From positions 1-64,000 of the forward strand of contig NZ_JBQHUB010000005.1 in the NCBI RefSeq assembly GCF_052065415.1: a stretch of DNA of 64,000 nt. The letters are read 5' to 3'. Below, piece by piece: positions 33,214 through 41,070 of the stretch. The DNA comes from Pseudoflavonifractor_A sp022772585. GTDB lineage: Bacteria; Bacillota; Clostridia; Oscillospirales; Oscillospiraceae. Within the stretch, counting starts at the first letter, position 1. Each line of letters starts with the position of its first letter. The notes under the pieces are model-generated. The model saw nothing but the letters and a program-made list of their open reading frames with translations, searched no databases and had not been told where the DNA came from. The translations under genes and the position numbers were made by a program.

Positions 33214-33251
33214 ACAAAAACCAGCGCCCGGCCCTCATGGGTCGGGCGCTG
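33214..33251 (-). terminator. Terminator of the BlaR1-like gene
   Basis: The stem CAGCGCCCG / CGGGCGCTG (33222-33230 with 33243-33251) is followed on the minus strand by GTTTTTG. Confidence 0.88.
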
Positions 33252-33259
33252 ATCTGCGC

Positions 33260-34966
33260 TCAGGCGGCATCCCGGGCGGCAAACGCACCGGCGGTGATGG
33301 CCTCCGCTTCCCGGTGCATCCGGACATACGCTTCGTCCAGTCCGGAGAGGTCCTCCGGCAGCGGATCGATGTGGAGATAGACCAGCCGCTCTCCCGCCAT
33401 GCCCAGCACCGTGATGCGCAGCCCGGTGGCGGCATACATCCCGTCCAGGTCCTTATCGCCGTACACTTCGTCAAAGTCGGCCCGGGTGGTGACGCATACC
33501 GACATCAGGTATCCCGCCGTCGGGTCGTCCGCCTGCCTGGCGGCTTTTTGATAAATATCAACTATGTATCCGTTTTCTTCTGCCTCATACGCTCCCGCCC
33601 AGCTCTCCGGTAGGCGGAGGGTAAAGCCGTAAGTTTCGCTGACATAGAGGGTATCGCCCAGGAGGAAAGACAGCAGGTCCACTGTCCGGCCCTTCTTCCC
33701 CAGAGTGATCTCCATGCTCAGCTCCGTGATGTCCTCCACCGGGTCCTCCAGCGTGAAATCATACGCCTCGCCCGGCTGCCAGTCGGTGGTATCCATATAG
33801 TGGGTGCTGACCCCTCCCAGCCCTTCCCTCTCGCTGCGCCCGGCGATATGGAGGCGCCAGGGCTGCGAGGGGGTCTCCACGTCCGGGATCACAAAGGAAA
33901 TGCTCCCCCGCTCCCGGTCCCAGGTAATGCTGGAGGCGAGGCGGTCCATGGCCTCCTCCTCCGTTACCCGGGCCCGTCCGCTCCGGCAGGCCACCAGCCC
34001 TCCCGCCAGCATCGCCGCCAGCAGGACCACAGCCACCAGGGGGACACATTTTTTCTTCCGGGCGAAGAGATTTTTCAGCCGGTCTGCCATCTGCCGCCGG
34101 CTGCTTCCAAACCGGGTAGCCGCGGCGGGGCCCATCCGCCGCTCCGTGGTCCGAAGCAGTACCTCCCCATAGGCCCGGCGGTAGGCAGGAGAGCGCCCCG
34201 CCACCACCTGCTCATCACAGCACAGCTCCAGATTCTGCCCGGCAGCCCGGTACATCCACCAGACCAGGGGGTTGAACCAGTGCAGGTCTGCGGCGGCCAG
34301 CAGCAGCAGTTTATAGGCCACGTCGTGCCGCTTCAGATGGTACAGCTCATGGCGCAGCATGACCACCCGCTCCCCGGCAGCGAAGGGCCGCGCCGGCAGC
34401 AGCAGCACCGGACGAAACAGGCCCAGGACCATGGGGCTGCGGACCTCCCCGGTGACCCGGACAGGCAGGGACCGTTTTACCCCCAGCTCCCTGCGCACCT
34501 GTTCCAGCGTCTCCTCCCACGCCCCGTCCGCCGGGACCGCCCGCCGAAGCAGTGAGGCTCTGGCCAGGAGATAGACCGTCCCCTGGGCCAGCGCCAGGCA
34601 GGCCGCCATACACGCCCAGGCCCAGGCCAGTATGGCTGTTACAGAGGTCAGCCGTAGGGTTGTGGCGGACGGCTCCCGCGCCGCCGGGGTAGCGGGCTCC
34701 TTCACCGGCTCCGTCTGCAGCTGCTCTTCCTGTCCTTGGGCCCGGGGCAGCTCCACCTGATAGGCCGGCGCTTCCAACATCACAGCGGGACGGGCAGCCG
34801 GCAGCTGGATGGGCAGGACCAGCCTCAGTGCCAGCAGCAGCCACACAAAATAGAGGGTGCGGGCGGTATAGCGGCTCTGGAGCCGCCCCGCGCAGAGCAG
34901 CAGCGGCAGCAGCAGTGCGGAACAGGCCAGCGACAGCCCCACAACCCGCAGAAACAGCCCCTCCAT
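33260..34966 (-). CDS. M56-family (BlaR1-like) membrane metallopeptidase and sensor
   Basis: A 568-residue protein. N-terminal transmembrane helices (about 5-27, 36-54, 108-137) surround a cytoplasmic zinc-metallopeptidase domain with HELYH (206-210) and the third ligand E247 in ELCCDE. A further helix (about 305-325) ends in a lipobox-like GGLVACRS, and an extracytoplasmic domain of about 240 residues follows. This domain is not a penicillin-binding BlaR sensor: no SxxK/SxN/KTG set was seen, so the signal is unknown. The first ATG follows the repressor stop by one base, a typical BlaI-BlaR1 pair in which the protease cleaves the repressor on induction. Confidence 0.85.
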   Translation of the reverse strand: MEGLFLRVVGLSLACSALLLPLLLCAGRLQSRYTARTLYFVWLLLALRLVLPIQLPAARPAVMLEAPAYQVELPRAQGQEEQLQTEPVKEPATPAAREPSATTLRLTSVTAILAWAWACMAACLALAQGTVYLLARASLLRRAVPADGAWEETLEQVRRELGVKRSLPVRVTGEVRSPMVLGLFRPVLLLPARPFAAGERVVMLRHELYHLKRHDVAYKLLLLAAADLHWFNPLVWWMYRAAGQNLELCCDEQVVAGRSPAYRRAYGEVLLRTTERRMGPAAATRFGSSRRQMADRLKNLFARKKKCVPLVAVVLLAAMLAGGLVACRSGRARVTEEEAMDRLASSITWDRERGSISFVIPDVETPSQPWRLHIAGRSEREGLGGVSTHYMDTTDWQPGEAYDFTLEDPVEDITELSMEITLGKKGRTVDLLSFLLGDTLYVSETYGFTLRLPESWAGAYEAEENGYIVDIYQKAARQADDPTAGYLMSVCVTTRADFDEVYGDKDLDGMYAATGLRITVLGMAGERLVYLHIDPLPEDLSGLDEAYVRMHREAEAITAGAFAARDAA

Positions 34967-34967
34967 G

Positions 34968-35351
34968 TCACTCCTCCCCTCTCCGCTCCAGCTCGTCCAG
35001 ATAGGCCCGCAGCTCTTCCACCTCCCGCCGGTTCAGTCCGTCTCCGTCATAGAGGGCGGCAGCAAAGCGGCGCAGCGATCCGTCATAGAGCCTGCGCAGG
35101 AGCTGCTTTCCTTCCTGGCTCTCGTACCGGGCCCGGCTGACCAGCGGCGTATACCGGTTGACCTTGCCCGCCTTTTCGCACTTGAGATAGCCCTTCTCCT
35201 CCAGACGCTTGAGGTAGCTGTGGAGGGCGCTGGCCGAGAGCGGACGCTCCATCCGTTCCAGGATGGCCGGCGCAGTGGCCTCCTCCCCCAGCGCCCAAAC
35301 CGCCAGCATGATGTCCAGCTCCGAGTCGGGCAGTCGCGCGTCTCCCTTCAT
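34968..35351 (-). CDS. BlaI/MecI/CopY-family repressor
   Basis: A 127-residue winged-helix repressor. The N-terminal DNA-binding domain includes LPDSELDIMLAVWALGEEAT and the recognition region ALHSYLKRLEEKGYL. A C-terminal dimerisation helix carries the segment that partner proteases cleave. GGGGGAA lies upstream of the ATG. Two matching 14-16-bp palindromes flank its promoter and are the obvious autoregulatory operators. It forms a unit with the M56 peptidase. No beta-lactamase is nearby. Confidence 0.92.
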   Translation of the reverse strand: MKGDARLPDSELDIMLAVWALGEEATAPAILERMERPLSASALHSYLKRLEEKGYLKCEKAGKVNRYTPLVSRARYESQEGKQLLRRLYDGSLRRFAAALYDGDGLNRREVEELRAYLDELERRGEE

Positions 35352-35369
35352 ACTCTTTCCCCCTTTATG

Positions 35370-35383
35370 TCTGCATTTGCAGA
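35370..35383. promoter_or_regulatory. BlaI-type operator, proximal copy
   Basis: TCTGCATTTGCAGA is a palindrome with two central mismatches, located in the leader between the -10 box and the start codon of the repressor gene. It matches the distal copy at 35435-35450 on the opposite strand. Confidence 0.8.
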
Positions 35384-35399
35384 ACTTCTTTTCATCCCT

Positions 35400-35428
35400 A
35401 TTTTACGTTCTCTCAGAGCATCTGTCAA
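35400..35428 (-). promoter_or_regulatory. Promoter of the blaI-like/M56 unit
   Basis: On the minus strand TTGACA (35423-35428), 17-base spacer, TAAAAT (35400-35405), bracketed by the two operators. Confidence 0.9.
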
Positions 35429-35434
35429 TCATTT

Positions 35435-35450
35435 TTCTGCAAATGCAGAA
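35435..35450. promoter_or_regulatory. BlaI-type operator, distal copy
   Basis: TTCTGCAAATGCAGAA lies just upstream of the -35 box. Its centre is 66 bases from the centre of the proximal copy, about six helical turns, so dimers could sit on one DNA face. Confidence 0.8.
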
Positions 35451-35458
35451 AAAGAATA

Positions 35459-35488
35459 TAAAAAAGAGGCCGCCTCTTTGCGGTCTCT
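35459..35488 (-). terminator. Terminator of the SLOG gene
   Basis: A stem with one mismatch (35465-35473 with 35480-35488) is followed on the minus strand by TTTTTTATA. It starts 2 bases after the stop codon. Confidence 0.85.
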
Positions 35489-35490
35489 CA

Positions 35491-36000
35491 CTATTTGAAC
35501 TCTGCCGGGTCCAGGGTAATGATGTCCAATCCCTGTTTCATAGCGTAGGCCAGGGTATACATGGTGCCTCCCAGCATCCCGTCGTACACGGCGATGAGCC
35601 GTGAGGACCGGTCCACCATATAGCGGTTGCGCCGGAGCATGCAGCCCCGGTCATAGCTCCGCTGTACCATAGTCTCAAAATCACAGTGGCCCACCAGATC
35701 GAAATAACGCGCCCGGTCCCGCTCCCGCCAGCGGGCGGCCTGCTCCTCACAGGGGATGGCGGCCTCCACTGTGACACCGCTCCGCCGGTCCCGAAGGGAC
35801 AGGGCGGCCTCACAGAAATAAAAGTCCGCTCCCTGGGCCATACCGCAGATAAAGTGGCGGTAGCCCGCCCGGTAGGCCTCCTCCAGCTCCCGGCCGATCC
35901 GGACTTTCAGCGCCAGGCAGCGGGGATCCTCCTCGTTGTCCCGCCAGGGCAGCTTCTCCGGCCGGTGACCGGTAAAGCAGCAGGTATTGTCCCGGTTCAA
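35491..36000 (-). CDS. SLOG-family (DUF1273/YpsA-like) protein
   Basis: A 169-residue Rossmann-like protein. The N-terminus CCFTGHRPEKLPW, the glycine-rich FICGMAQGADFYFCE and the C-terminal LIAVYDGMLGGTMYTLAYA are typical of the DUF1273/SLOG group, which is predicted to bind nucleotide-derived ligands. B. subtilis YpsA influences cell division, but no reaction is established. The start is TTG at 36000 with AAAGGGGGG upstream. It is monocistronic, with its own promoter (36057-36085) and terminator. Confidence 0.83.
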   Translation of the reverse strand: MNRDNTCCFTGHRPEKLPWRDNEEDPRCLALKVRIGRELEEAYRAGYRHFICGMAQGADFYFCEAALSLRDRRSGVTVEAAIPCEEQAARWRERDRARYFDLVGHCDFETMVQRSYDRGCMLRRNRYMVDRSSRLIAVYDGMLGGTMYTLAYAMKQGLDIITLDPAEFK

Positions 36001-36056
36001 GGGCCTCGCCCCCCTTTCGCGTTCCCGTTTTTTGTGCGGCCGATGCGGCCGTCCTT

Positions 36057-36085
36057 ATTGTAGTATATCCCGGCGCATAAGTCAA
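36057..36085 (-). promoter_or_regulatory. Promoter of the SLOG gene
   Basis: On the minus strand TTGACT (36080-36085), 17-base spacer, TACAAT (36057-36062). Confidence 0.8.
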
Positions 36086-36128
36086 CAATATATCGAACAT
36101 TTGTTTTTTCAAGAAGTCATATTAAGGG

Positions 36129-36156
36129 TTGCATTTTTCCGAAAGCCTGCTATAAT
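36129..36156 (+). promoter_or_regulatory. ribU promoter
   Basis: TTGCAT (36129-36134), 16-base spacer, TATAAT (36151-36156), about 25 bases before the riboswitch. Confidence 0.8.
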
Positions 36157-36179
36157 AGGTTCAGAACAACTGAATGAAA

Positions 36180-36395
36180 TGTCTTCAGGGCAGGGTGAAA
36201 ATCCCGATCGGCGGTAAAGTCCGCGAGCTGCTTTTGGGCGGCCGACCCGGTGGAACTCCGGGACCGACAGTGACGCGTGATACATGTGCGCGAAGTCTGG
36301 ATGAAAGAAGATGTGTCAACCGGGAGCGTTTTTCCGCTCCATGCACGCACCTCCGATTTGTGTTTGACACCTGAAAGACATGGGCTTTCAGGTGT
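36180..36395 (+). promoter_or_regulatory. FMN riboswitch (RFN element) and expression platform
   Basis: The aptamer (about 36180-36313) shows the canonical conserved blocks GGGCAGGGTGAAAATCCCGA, CGGCGGTAAAGTCCGCGAGC, CCGGGACCGACAGTG and AGTCTGGATG, closed by GTCTTC/GAAGAT. Downstream, GTGTCAA (36313-36319) can pair with TTGACAC (36364-36370), which overlaps the left arm of an 11-bp hairpin (36367-36377 with 36385-36395). This suggests an antiterminator/terminator switch, although the U tract after the hairpin is weak. FMN binding should reduce expression of the riboflavin transporter gene that follows. Confidence 0.95.
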
Positions 36396-36419
36396 TACTT
36401 GCAAAAAGGAGTGTTTTTT

Positions 36420-37043
36420 ATGTCCAAGCCCAATGCCGCCGTCCAGTCCGGCCACGCCCACACCCGCCTTCGGGTGCGCGCCCTCACCATCAGCGCCATG
36501 CTCTCCGCCATCGCCTTCGTCCTCATGTTTCTGGAGTTTTCGGTGCCCCTGATGCCCCCCTTTATCAAGATGGACGTCTCCGAGCTTCCCGCCCTGCTGG
36601 CATCCTTCGCCCTGGGCCCGGTCTACGGCCTGGTGGTCTGTCTGGTGAAGAACCTGATCCATCTGATGATCTCCAACACCGGCGGCGCCGGTGAGCTGTG
36701 CAATTTCCTGCTGGGCGCCACCTTTGTGGTACCCGCCGGAATGATCTACCAGAAGATGAAGTCCCGCAGGGGCGCCCTCATCGGCGTACTGCTGGGTGCG
36801 GTCATCATGGCCGTGCTGTCGGTGCCCCTCAACTACTATATCTCCTACCCCGTCTATGCCAATTTTATGCCCATCGACGCCATTCTGGAGATGTACCGGG
36901 CCATCCGCCCCTCGGCCAACGGCCTGCTGGAGTGCCTGATTACCTTCAACGCCCCCTTCACTCTGGTCAAGGGTCTGCTGGATGCGGTGCTCTGCTTCCT
37001 CATCTACAAGCCTCTCTCCCCCCTGCTGCACAAGGGGCTGTAA
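36420..37043 (+). CDS. ribU: Riboflavin ECF transporter S component
   Basis: A 207-residue integral membrane protein with six predicted helices. It belongs to the RibU family, with the N-terminal LTISAMLSAIAFVLMFLEFSVP, the loop FIKMDVSELPALLASFALGP and the segment KNLIHLMISNTGGAGELCNF, all typical of riboflavin-binding S components. It binds riboflavin and docks on the shared EcfA1-EcfA2-EcfT module, encoded at 3703-6337. ATG 36420 has AAAGGAG 9 bases upstream. An upstream TTG at 36399 lacks a ribosome site. It is controlled by the preceding FMN riboswitch. Confidence 0.95.
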   Translation: MSKPNAAVQSGHAHTRLRVRALTISAMLSAIAFVLMFLEFSVPLMPPFIKMDVSELPALLASFALGPVYGLVVCLVKNLIHLMISNTGGAGELCNFLLGATFVVPAGMIYQKMKSRRGALIGVLLGAVIMAVLSVPLNYYISYPVYANFMPIDAILEMYRAIRPSANGLLECLITFNAPFTLVKGLLDAVLCFLIYKPLSPLLHKGL

Positions 37044-37053
37044 GGCATTTTTC

Positions 37054-37093
37054 CTCCCGCCGTTCCTCTGTGGACGGCGGGAGTTTGTTGTTT
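37054..37093 (+). terminator. ribU terminator
   Basis: A 10-bp perfect stem (37054-37063 with 37074-37083) is followed by TTTGTTGTTT. Confidence 0.88.
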
Positions 37094-37101
37094 CCGCACA
37101 C

Positions 37102-37137
37102 AAAAAGGACCTCCATCCCATGGGTGGAGGTCCTTTC
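37102..37137 (-). terminator. fhs terminator
   Basis: A 12-bp perfect stem (37104-37115 with 37125-37136) has an A-rich left flank that gives a T run on the minus strand. Confidence 0.85.
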
Positions 37138-37159
37138 CTGTTTTTATCGTGCGTCAGTA

Positions 37160-38824
37160 TCAGAACAGGCCGGAGATTACGCCGTTCTCATCGATATCGA
37201 TCTTCTCGGCGGAGGGTACCTTGGGCAGGCCGGGCATGGTCATGATATCGCCGGTGAGGGCGACGATGAAGCCGGCTCCGGCGGAGACCTTCAGGTTCCG
37301 GACGGTGATGCGGAAGCCGCTGGGGGCGCCCAGCAGAGCCTGGTTATCGGAGAAGGAGTACTGGGTCTTGGCCATGCAGATGGGCAGATTGCCGTAGCCC
37401 AGGTCGGTGAGCTGCTTGAGCTGCTTTCTGGCGCCGGGGGTCAGGTCCACGCCGTCGGCCCGGTAGATCTTGGTGGCGATGGCATTGAGCTTGGCCTCGA
37501 TGGAGTCGTCCACATCATAGCAGAACCGGAAGTCGTTGGGCTGCTCGCACAGGCGGATGACCTCCTCGGCCAGGGCCTTGCCGCCCTCGCCGCCCTTGGC
37601 CCACACCTCGGACAGGGCCACGTTGACGCCCAGCTCCCTGCACTTGTCCTCCACCAGCTTGAGCTCGGCGGCGGTGTCGGTGGGGAATGCGTTGATGGCC
37701 ACCACGCAGGGCAGGCCAAAGACCTTGGTCACGTTCTCCACGTGCTGCAGCAGGTTGGGCAGGCCCTTCTCCAGGGCCTCCAGGTTCTCGTTGTTCAGGT
37801 CAGCCTTGGCCACACCGCCGTGGTGCTTCAGGGCGCGGACGGTGGCCACGATGACCACGGCGCTGGGAGCAAATCCGGCGGCACGGCACTTGATGTCCAG
37901 GAACTTCTCCGCGCCCAGGTCGGCGCCGAAGCCGGCCTCGGTCACCACATAGTCGCCCAGCTTCATGCCGGTGTCGGTGGCCATGACGGAGTTGCAGCCG
38001 TGGGCGATGTTGGCAAAGGGACCGCCGTGGATGAGGGCAGGGGTATGCTCCAGGGTCTGGACCAGGTTGGGCTTGATGGCGTCCTTGAGCAGGGCGGCCA
38101 TGGCGCCCTCGGCCTTCAGGTCATGGGCGGTGACGGGCTTGTCATCCCGGGTGTAGGCCACCACCATCCGGGCCAGGCGCTCCTTCAGGTCGGTAAGGCT
38201 GGTGGCCAGGCACAGCACGGCCATGATCTCGGAGGCCACGGTGATGTCGAATCCGTCCTCACGGGGCACGCCGTTGGCCTTGCCGCCCAGGCCGCAGACA
38301 ATGTTGCGCAGCTGGCGGTCGTTCATATCCACAGCCCGCTTCCAGGTGATGCGGCGCACGTCGATGTTCAGGGCGTTGCCCTGCTGAATGTGGTTGTCCA
38401 GCATGGCGGCAAGCAGATTGTTGGCCGCGCCAATGGCGTGGAAGTCGCCGGTGAAGTGGAGATTGATCTCCTCCATGGGGACCACCTGAGCATAGCCGCC
38501 GCCGGCCGCGCCGCCCTTCACGCCGAACACGGGGCCCAGAGAAGGCTCGCGCAGGGCCAGGACCACTTTCTTGCCCAGCTGGCTCAGAGCGTCGGCCAGG
38601 CCCACGCTGGTGGTGGTCTTGCCCTCGCCGGCGGGGGTGGGGTTGATGGCGGTCACCAGGACCAGCTTTGCCTTGCGGGGCATATCCCGCAGGGAGTGGA
38701 TGTCCAGCTTGGCCTTGGTACGGCCATAGGGCTCCAGCGCCTCTTCGCTGACGCCCAGCCGGGCCGCGATCTCGCCGATGGGCAGCATATTTGCGCTCTG
38801 GGCGATCTCAATATCTGTTTTCAT
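37160..38824 (-). CDS. fhs: Formate-tetrahydrofolate ligase
   Basis: A 554-residue ATP-dependent enzyme joining formate to tetrahydrofolate to give 10-formyl-THF, feeding purine synthesis and, in acetogenic relatives, the methyl branch of the Wood-Ljungdahl pathway. The ATP-binding loop is PTPAGEGKTTT (62-72). Other landmarks are REPSLGPVFGVKGGAAGGGY and LHFTGDFHAIG. Length is normal for the homotetrameric enzyme. No other one-carbon pathway genes are adjacent. It has its own promoter (38898-38927) and terminator. A GGAGG-like site precedes the ATG. Confidence 0.97.
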   Translation of the reverse strand: MKTDIEIAQSANMLPIGEIAARLGVSEEALEPYGRTKAKLDIHSLRDMPRKAKLVLVTAINPTPAGEGKTTTSVGLADALSQLGKKVVLALREPSLGPVFGVKGGAAGGGYAQVVPMEEINLHFTGDFHAIGAANNLLAAMLDNHIQQGNALNIDVRRITWKRAVDMNDRQLRNIVCGLGGKANGVPREDGFDITVASEIMAVLCLATSLTDLKERLARMVVAYTRDDKPVTAHDLKAEGAMAALLKDAIKPNLVQTLEHTPALIHGGPFANIAHGCNSVMATDTGMKLGDYVVTEAGFGADLGAEKFLDIKCRAAGFAPSAVVIVATVRALKHHGGVAKADLNNENLEALEKGLPNLLQHVENVTKVFGLPCVVAINAFPTDTAAELKLVEDKCRELGVNVALSEVWAKGGEGGKALAEEVIRLCEQPNDFRFCYDVDDSIEAKLNAIATKIYRADGVDLTPGARKQLKQLTDLGYGNLPICMAKTQYSFSDNQALLGAPSGFRITVRNLKVSAGAGFIVALTGDIMTMPGLPKVPSAEKIDIDENGVISGLF

Positions 38825-38897
38825 GGGGATTGGCCTCCTTGTTCCATGTTTTTATCGTTGCCTGACGCTGACCCGTTCTATCCAAATATCCGCGTTT

Positions 38898-38927
38898 ATC
38901 CTAGCACGAAGTGGAGCCTCATGTCAA
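38898..38927 (-). promoter_or_regulatory. fhs promoter
   Basis: On the minus strand TTGACA (38922-38927), 18-base spacer, TAGGAT (38898-38903). Confidence 0.75.
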
Positions 38928-38974
38928 GACTCATCAGTTTACTTTTTGTAATCTTCAACATAAAACGCTCTGAA

Positions 38975-39010
38975 AACAGCAAGGGGGCCGGAGGAATCTC
39001 TCCGGCCCCC
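38975..39010 (-). terminator. Terminator of the tsaE-tsaB-upp operon
   Basis: An 11-bp GC stem (38983-38993 with 39000-39010) is followed on the minus strand by TTGCTGTTTTC. Confidence 0.8.
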
Positions 39011-39037
39011 GCTCTGTGTATCTGATGGCGGCAGATC

Positions 39038-39673
39038 TTACTTGGTACCAAAAATGCGGTCGCCGGCGTCGCCCAGGCCGGGGACGATGTAGCCGTGGTC
39101 GTTGAGCTTCTCATCCACAGCGGCCACATAGATCTCCACGTCGGGATGATCCTTGTGGACCCGCGCGATGCCCTCGGGCGCGGCGATGATGTTCATGAGC
39201 TTGATGTGCTTGACGTCGTAGTTCTTGATAAACTGGATGGCCGCGGAGGCGGAGCCGCCGGTGGCCAGCATGGGATCCAGGATGATGATGTCCCGCTCGG
39301 CGATGTCGTTGGGCATCTTGCAGTAGTACTCCACGGGCTCCAGGGTGTCGGGATCACGGTACAGGCCGATATGGCCGACCTTGACGGCAGGCAGCAGGCT
39401 CAGGATACCGTCCACCATGCCCAGTCCGGCCCGCAGCACGGGGACAATGGCCAGCTTCTTGCCCGCCAGGGTCTTGAACTTGCCGGCGGCCACGGGGGTC
39501 TGGATCTCGACCTCCTCCACGGGCAGGTCCCGGGTAGCCTCGTAGCACATGAGGGTGGCGATCTCGGAGACAACCTCGCGGAACTCCTTGGAGCCGGTCT
39601 TTTCGTCTCTCAGGATGGAGAGCTTATGCTGCAGCAGCGGATGGTCCAGAATGTGTACCTTTTCCATTTCCAT
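39038..39673 (-). CDS. upp: Uracil phosphoribosyltransferase
   Basis: A 211-residue pyrimidine salvage enzyme converting uracil and PRPP to UMP. The PRPP-binding motif is DPMLATGGS (133-141). The uracil-binding region near the C-terminus (YIVPGLGDAGDRIFGTK) and the N-terminal VHILDHPLLQHKLSILRD are typical. Length is normal. It lies 13 bases downstream of tsaB and probably shares its transcript. Confidence 0.97.
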   Translation of the reverse strand: MEMEKVHILDHPLLQHKLSILRDEKTGSKEFREVVSEIATLMCYEATRDLPVEEVEIQTPVAAGKFKTLAGKKLAIVPVLRAGLGMVDGILSLLPAVKVGHIGLYRDPDTLEPVEYYCKMPNDIAERDIIILDPMLATGGSASAAIQFIKNYDVKHIKLMNIIAAPEGIARVHKDHPDVEIYVAAVDEKLNDHGYIVPGLGDAGDRIFGTK

Positions 39674-39686
39674 GGTATCTTCCCCT

Positions 39687-40418
39687 TTAACTAACGATTT
39701 GATCGGCGGACGGACCGCCGCAGTTCAGCCGGGCAAGGCGCTCCCGCTCCGCCTGGGACAGGCGGTGGTAGACGGGGGCCAGCCCCCGCGCGTCGGTGAG
39801 GGCGCCGGCCCGGGCCTGCTCCAGGGCGGCCCGGGCAACTCCCCAGGCACTCTGGAAACGCAGATGGGGCGGCGCCAGGCGGACGTCCAGCCCCAGTTCC
39901 TTGAGGGTAGTATAACATAAAACCGCGCCATCTCCAATAAGAATTTGCGGTTTCCCGTCTCTTTTTAATTCCTCTCCCAGTTCCCCCAGGCTGATGGCCC
40001 GGTCGGGAGCCAGCCGCTCCAGCTTTTCCCCATCGCCCCGGAAGCGGGCGTTGTAGACCTGATGGCGCCGGGCGTCCATCACCGGGCAGATCTCCATACC
40101 CATGTGGGCCGCCGTCCAGGCCATGGCCTCCAGGGTGGAGACCCCGGCGCAGGGCTTCTCTCCCGGCCAGGCCAGGCCCTTGGCTGCCGCCACGCCGATG
40201 CGCAGCCCGGTGAAGGAGCCGGGCCCCGCCGCCACCGCGATCAGATCCATCTCCTCCAACGCCGCGCCGCAGCTGTCCAGCATATGCTCCAGCATGGGCA
40301 TCAGGGTGCGGCTGTGGGTCAGGCCGTTGTTCTGAAAGGACTGGGCCACCAGGCGCTCGTCCTCACACAGGGCCACGGAGCAGGCCGTGGCCGAGGATTC
40401 TATGGCTAATATCTTCAT
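39687..40418 (-). CDS. tsaB: tRNA threonylcarbamoyladenosine biosynthesis protein TsaB
   Basis: A 243-residue ASKHA-fold protein that scaffolds TsaD in forming t6A37 of tRNAs decoding ANN codons. The N-terminus MKILAIESSATACSVAL and the central AVAAGPGSFTGLRIGVAAAKGLA are diagnostic. TsaB lacks the metal-binding catalytic residues of TsaD. It starts one base after the tsaE stop. TsaC is encoded at 60754-61791, and TsaD was not found in this window. Confidence 0.95.
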   Translation of the reverse strand: MKILAIESSATACSVALCEDERLVAQSFQNNGLTHSRTLMPMLEHMLDSCGAALEEMDLIAVAAGPGSFTGLRIGVAAAKGLAWPGEKPCAGVSTLEAMAWTAAHMGMEICPVMDARRHQVYNARFRGDGEKLERLAPDRAISLGELGEELKRDGKPQILIGDGAVLCYTTLKELGLDVRLAPPHLRFQSAWGVARAALEQARAGALTDARGLAPVYHRLSQAERERLARLNCGGPSADQIVS

Positions 40419-40419
40419 C

Positions 40420-40854
40420 TCACTGATTCACCGATCCCTCTCTGCCGATCCGGATGATCCGCTGGCCGTCATTCTCACCCCGGCGGATGTCCACCAGGAT
40501 GCAGCCCTCCTCCAGCGCCTCGCGGATGTTCTCGCTCCACTCCACGGCGCATACGCCTCCCCGGACCAGGTAGTCCTCCCAGCCGATGTCGTAGAGCTCA
40601 TCCGCCGAGCCCAGGCGGTACATATCAAAGTGGAACAGGGGCAGCCGGCCGCCCTCGTACTCGTTGACAATGGTAAAGGTGGGGCTGGTCACCCGCTCGC
40701 CGATGCCCAGGCCCCGGGCCATGCCCCGCACAAAGGCGGTCTTGCCGGCGCCCAGGTCCCCGGAGAAGGCCACCACCGCCCCCGGCTCCAGACGCCGCGC
40801 CAGTTCCTCGCCCAACGCCTCGGTCTCGGCCACGCTGTTGGAACAGTATTCCAT
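40420..40854 (-). CDS. tsaE: tRNA threonylcarbamoyladenosine biosynthesis ATPase TsaE
   Basis: A 144-residue P-loop ATPase that regulates turnover of the TsaBD complex. The Walker A motif is GDLGAGKTA (32-40), followed by ARGLGIGERVTSPTFTIVNEY with the conserved switch region, and a Walker B-like LFHFDMYRL segment. The tsaE-tsaB pair is a standard arrangement. A probable promoter lies at 40941-40969. Confidence 0.95.
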   Translation of the reverse strand: MEYCSNSVAETEALGEELARRLEPGAVVAFSGDLGAGKTAFVRGMARGLGIGERVTSPTFTIVNEYEGGRLPLFHFDMYRLGSADELYDIGWEDYLVRGGVCAVEWSENIREALEEGCILVDIRRGENDGQRIIRIGREGSVNQ

Positions 40855-40940
40855 GCTCTCTCCCCTTCCAGGTCCTTCCGCCCCGCATCCGCGGCATGGC
40901 GCCGGGACGGACCGCCCACGCCGGGCGGCGCTTTTTCATC

Positions 40941-40969
40941 ATTATAACATATGTTTTAAGAAAGCGCAA
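40941..40969 (-). promoter_or_regulatory. Probable promoter of the tsaE-tsaB-upp operon
   Basis: On the minus strand TTGCGC (40964-40969), 17-base spacer, TATAAT (40941-40946). Confidence 0.55.
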
Positions 40970-40974
40970 AACGG

Positions 40975-41003
40975 TTTACGCTCCCGCGAAAAGGTGGTAT
41001 GAT
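40975..41003 (+). promoter_or_regulatory. Promoter of the FtsW/RodA-type gene
   Basis: TTTACG (40975-40980), 17-base spacer, TATGAT (40998-41003). Confidence 0.7.
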
Positions 41004-41070
41004 ATAGGGTGTTTCCGGCCCTCCCGCCGGTCATCCATCCGCTCCCGTTTCCGGAAAGGAGGCTTTTCCC

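Noticed and set aside
36698..39025. A 775-codon plus-strand open frame opposite fhs and overlapping ribU
   Set aside because: It is a GC-rich shadow frame. Its composition is non-protein-like, and fhs on the minus strand is full length with all motifs.
40945..40957. LexA-like palindrome TAACATATGTTTT between tsaE and the SEDS gene
   Set aside because: It resembles the dinB box but lacks the GAAC half-site. Neither flanking operon is a typical SOS target, and the match is probably part of the AT-rich promoter.
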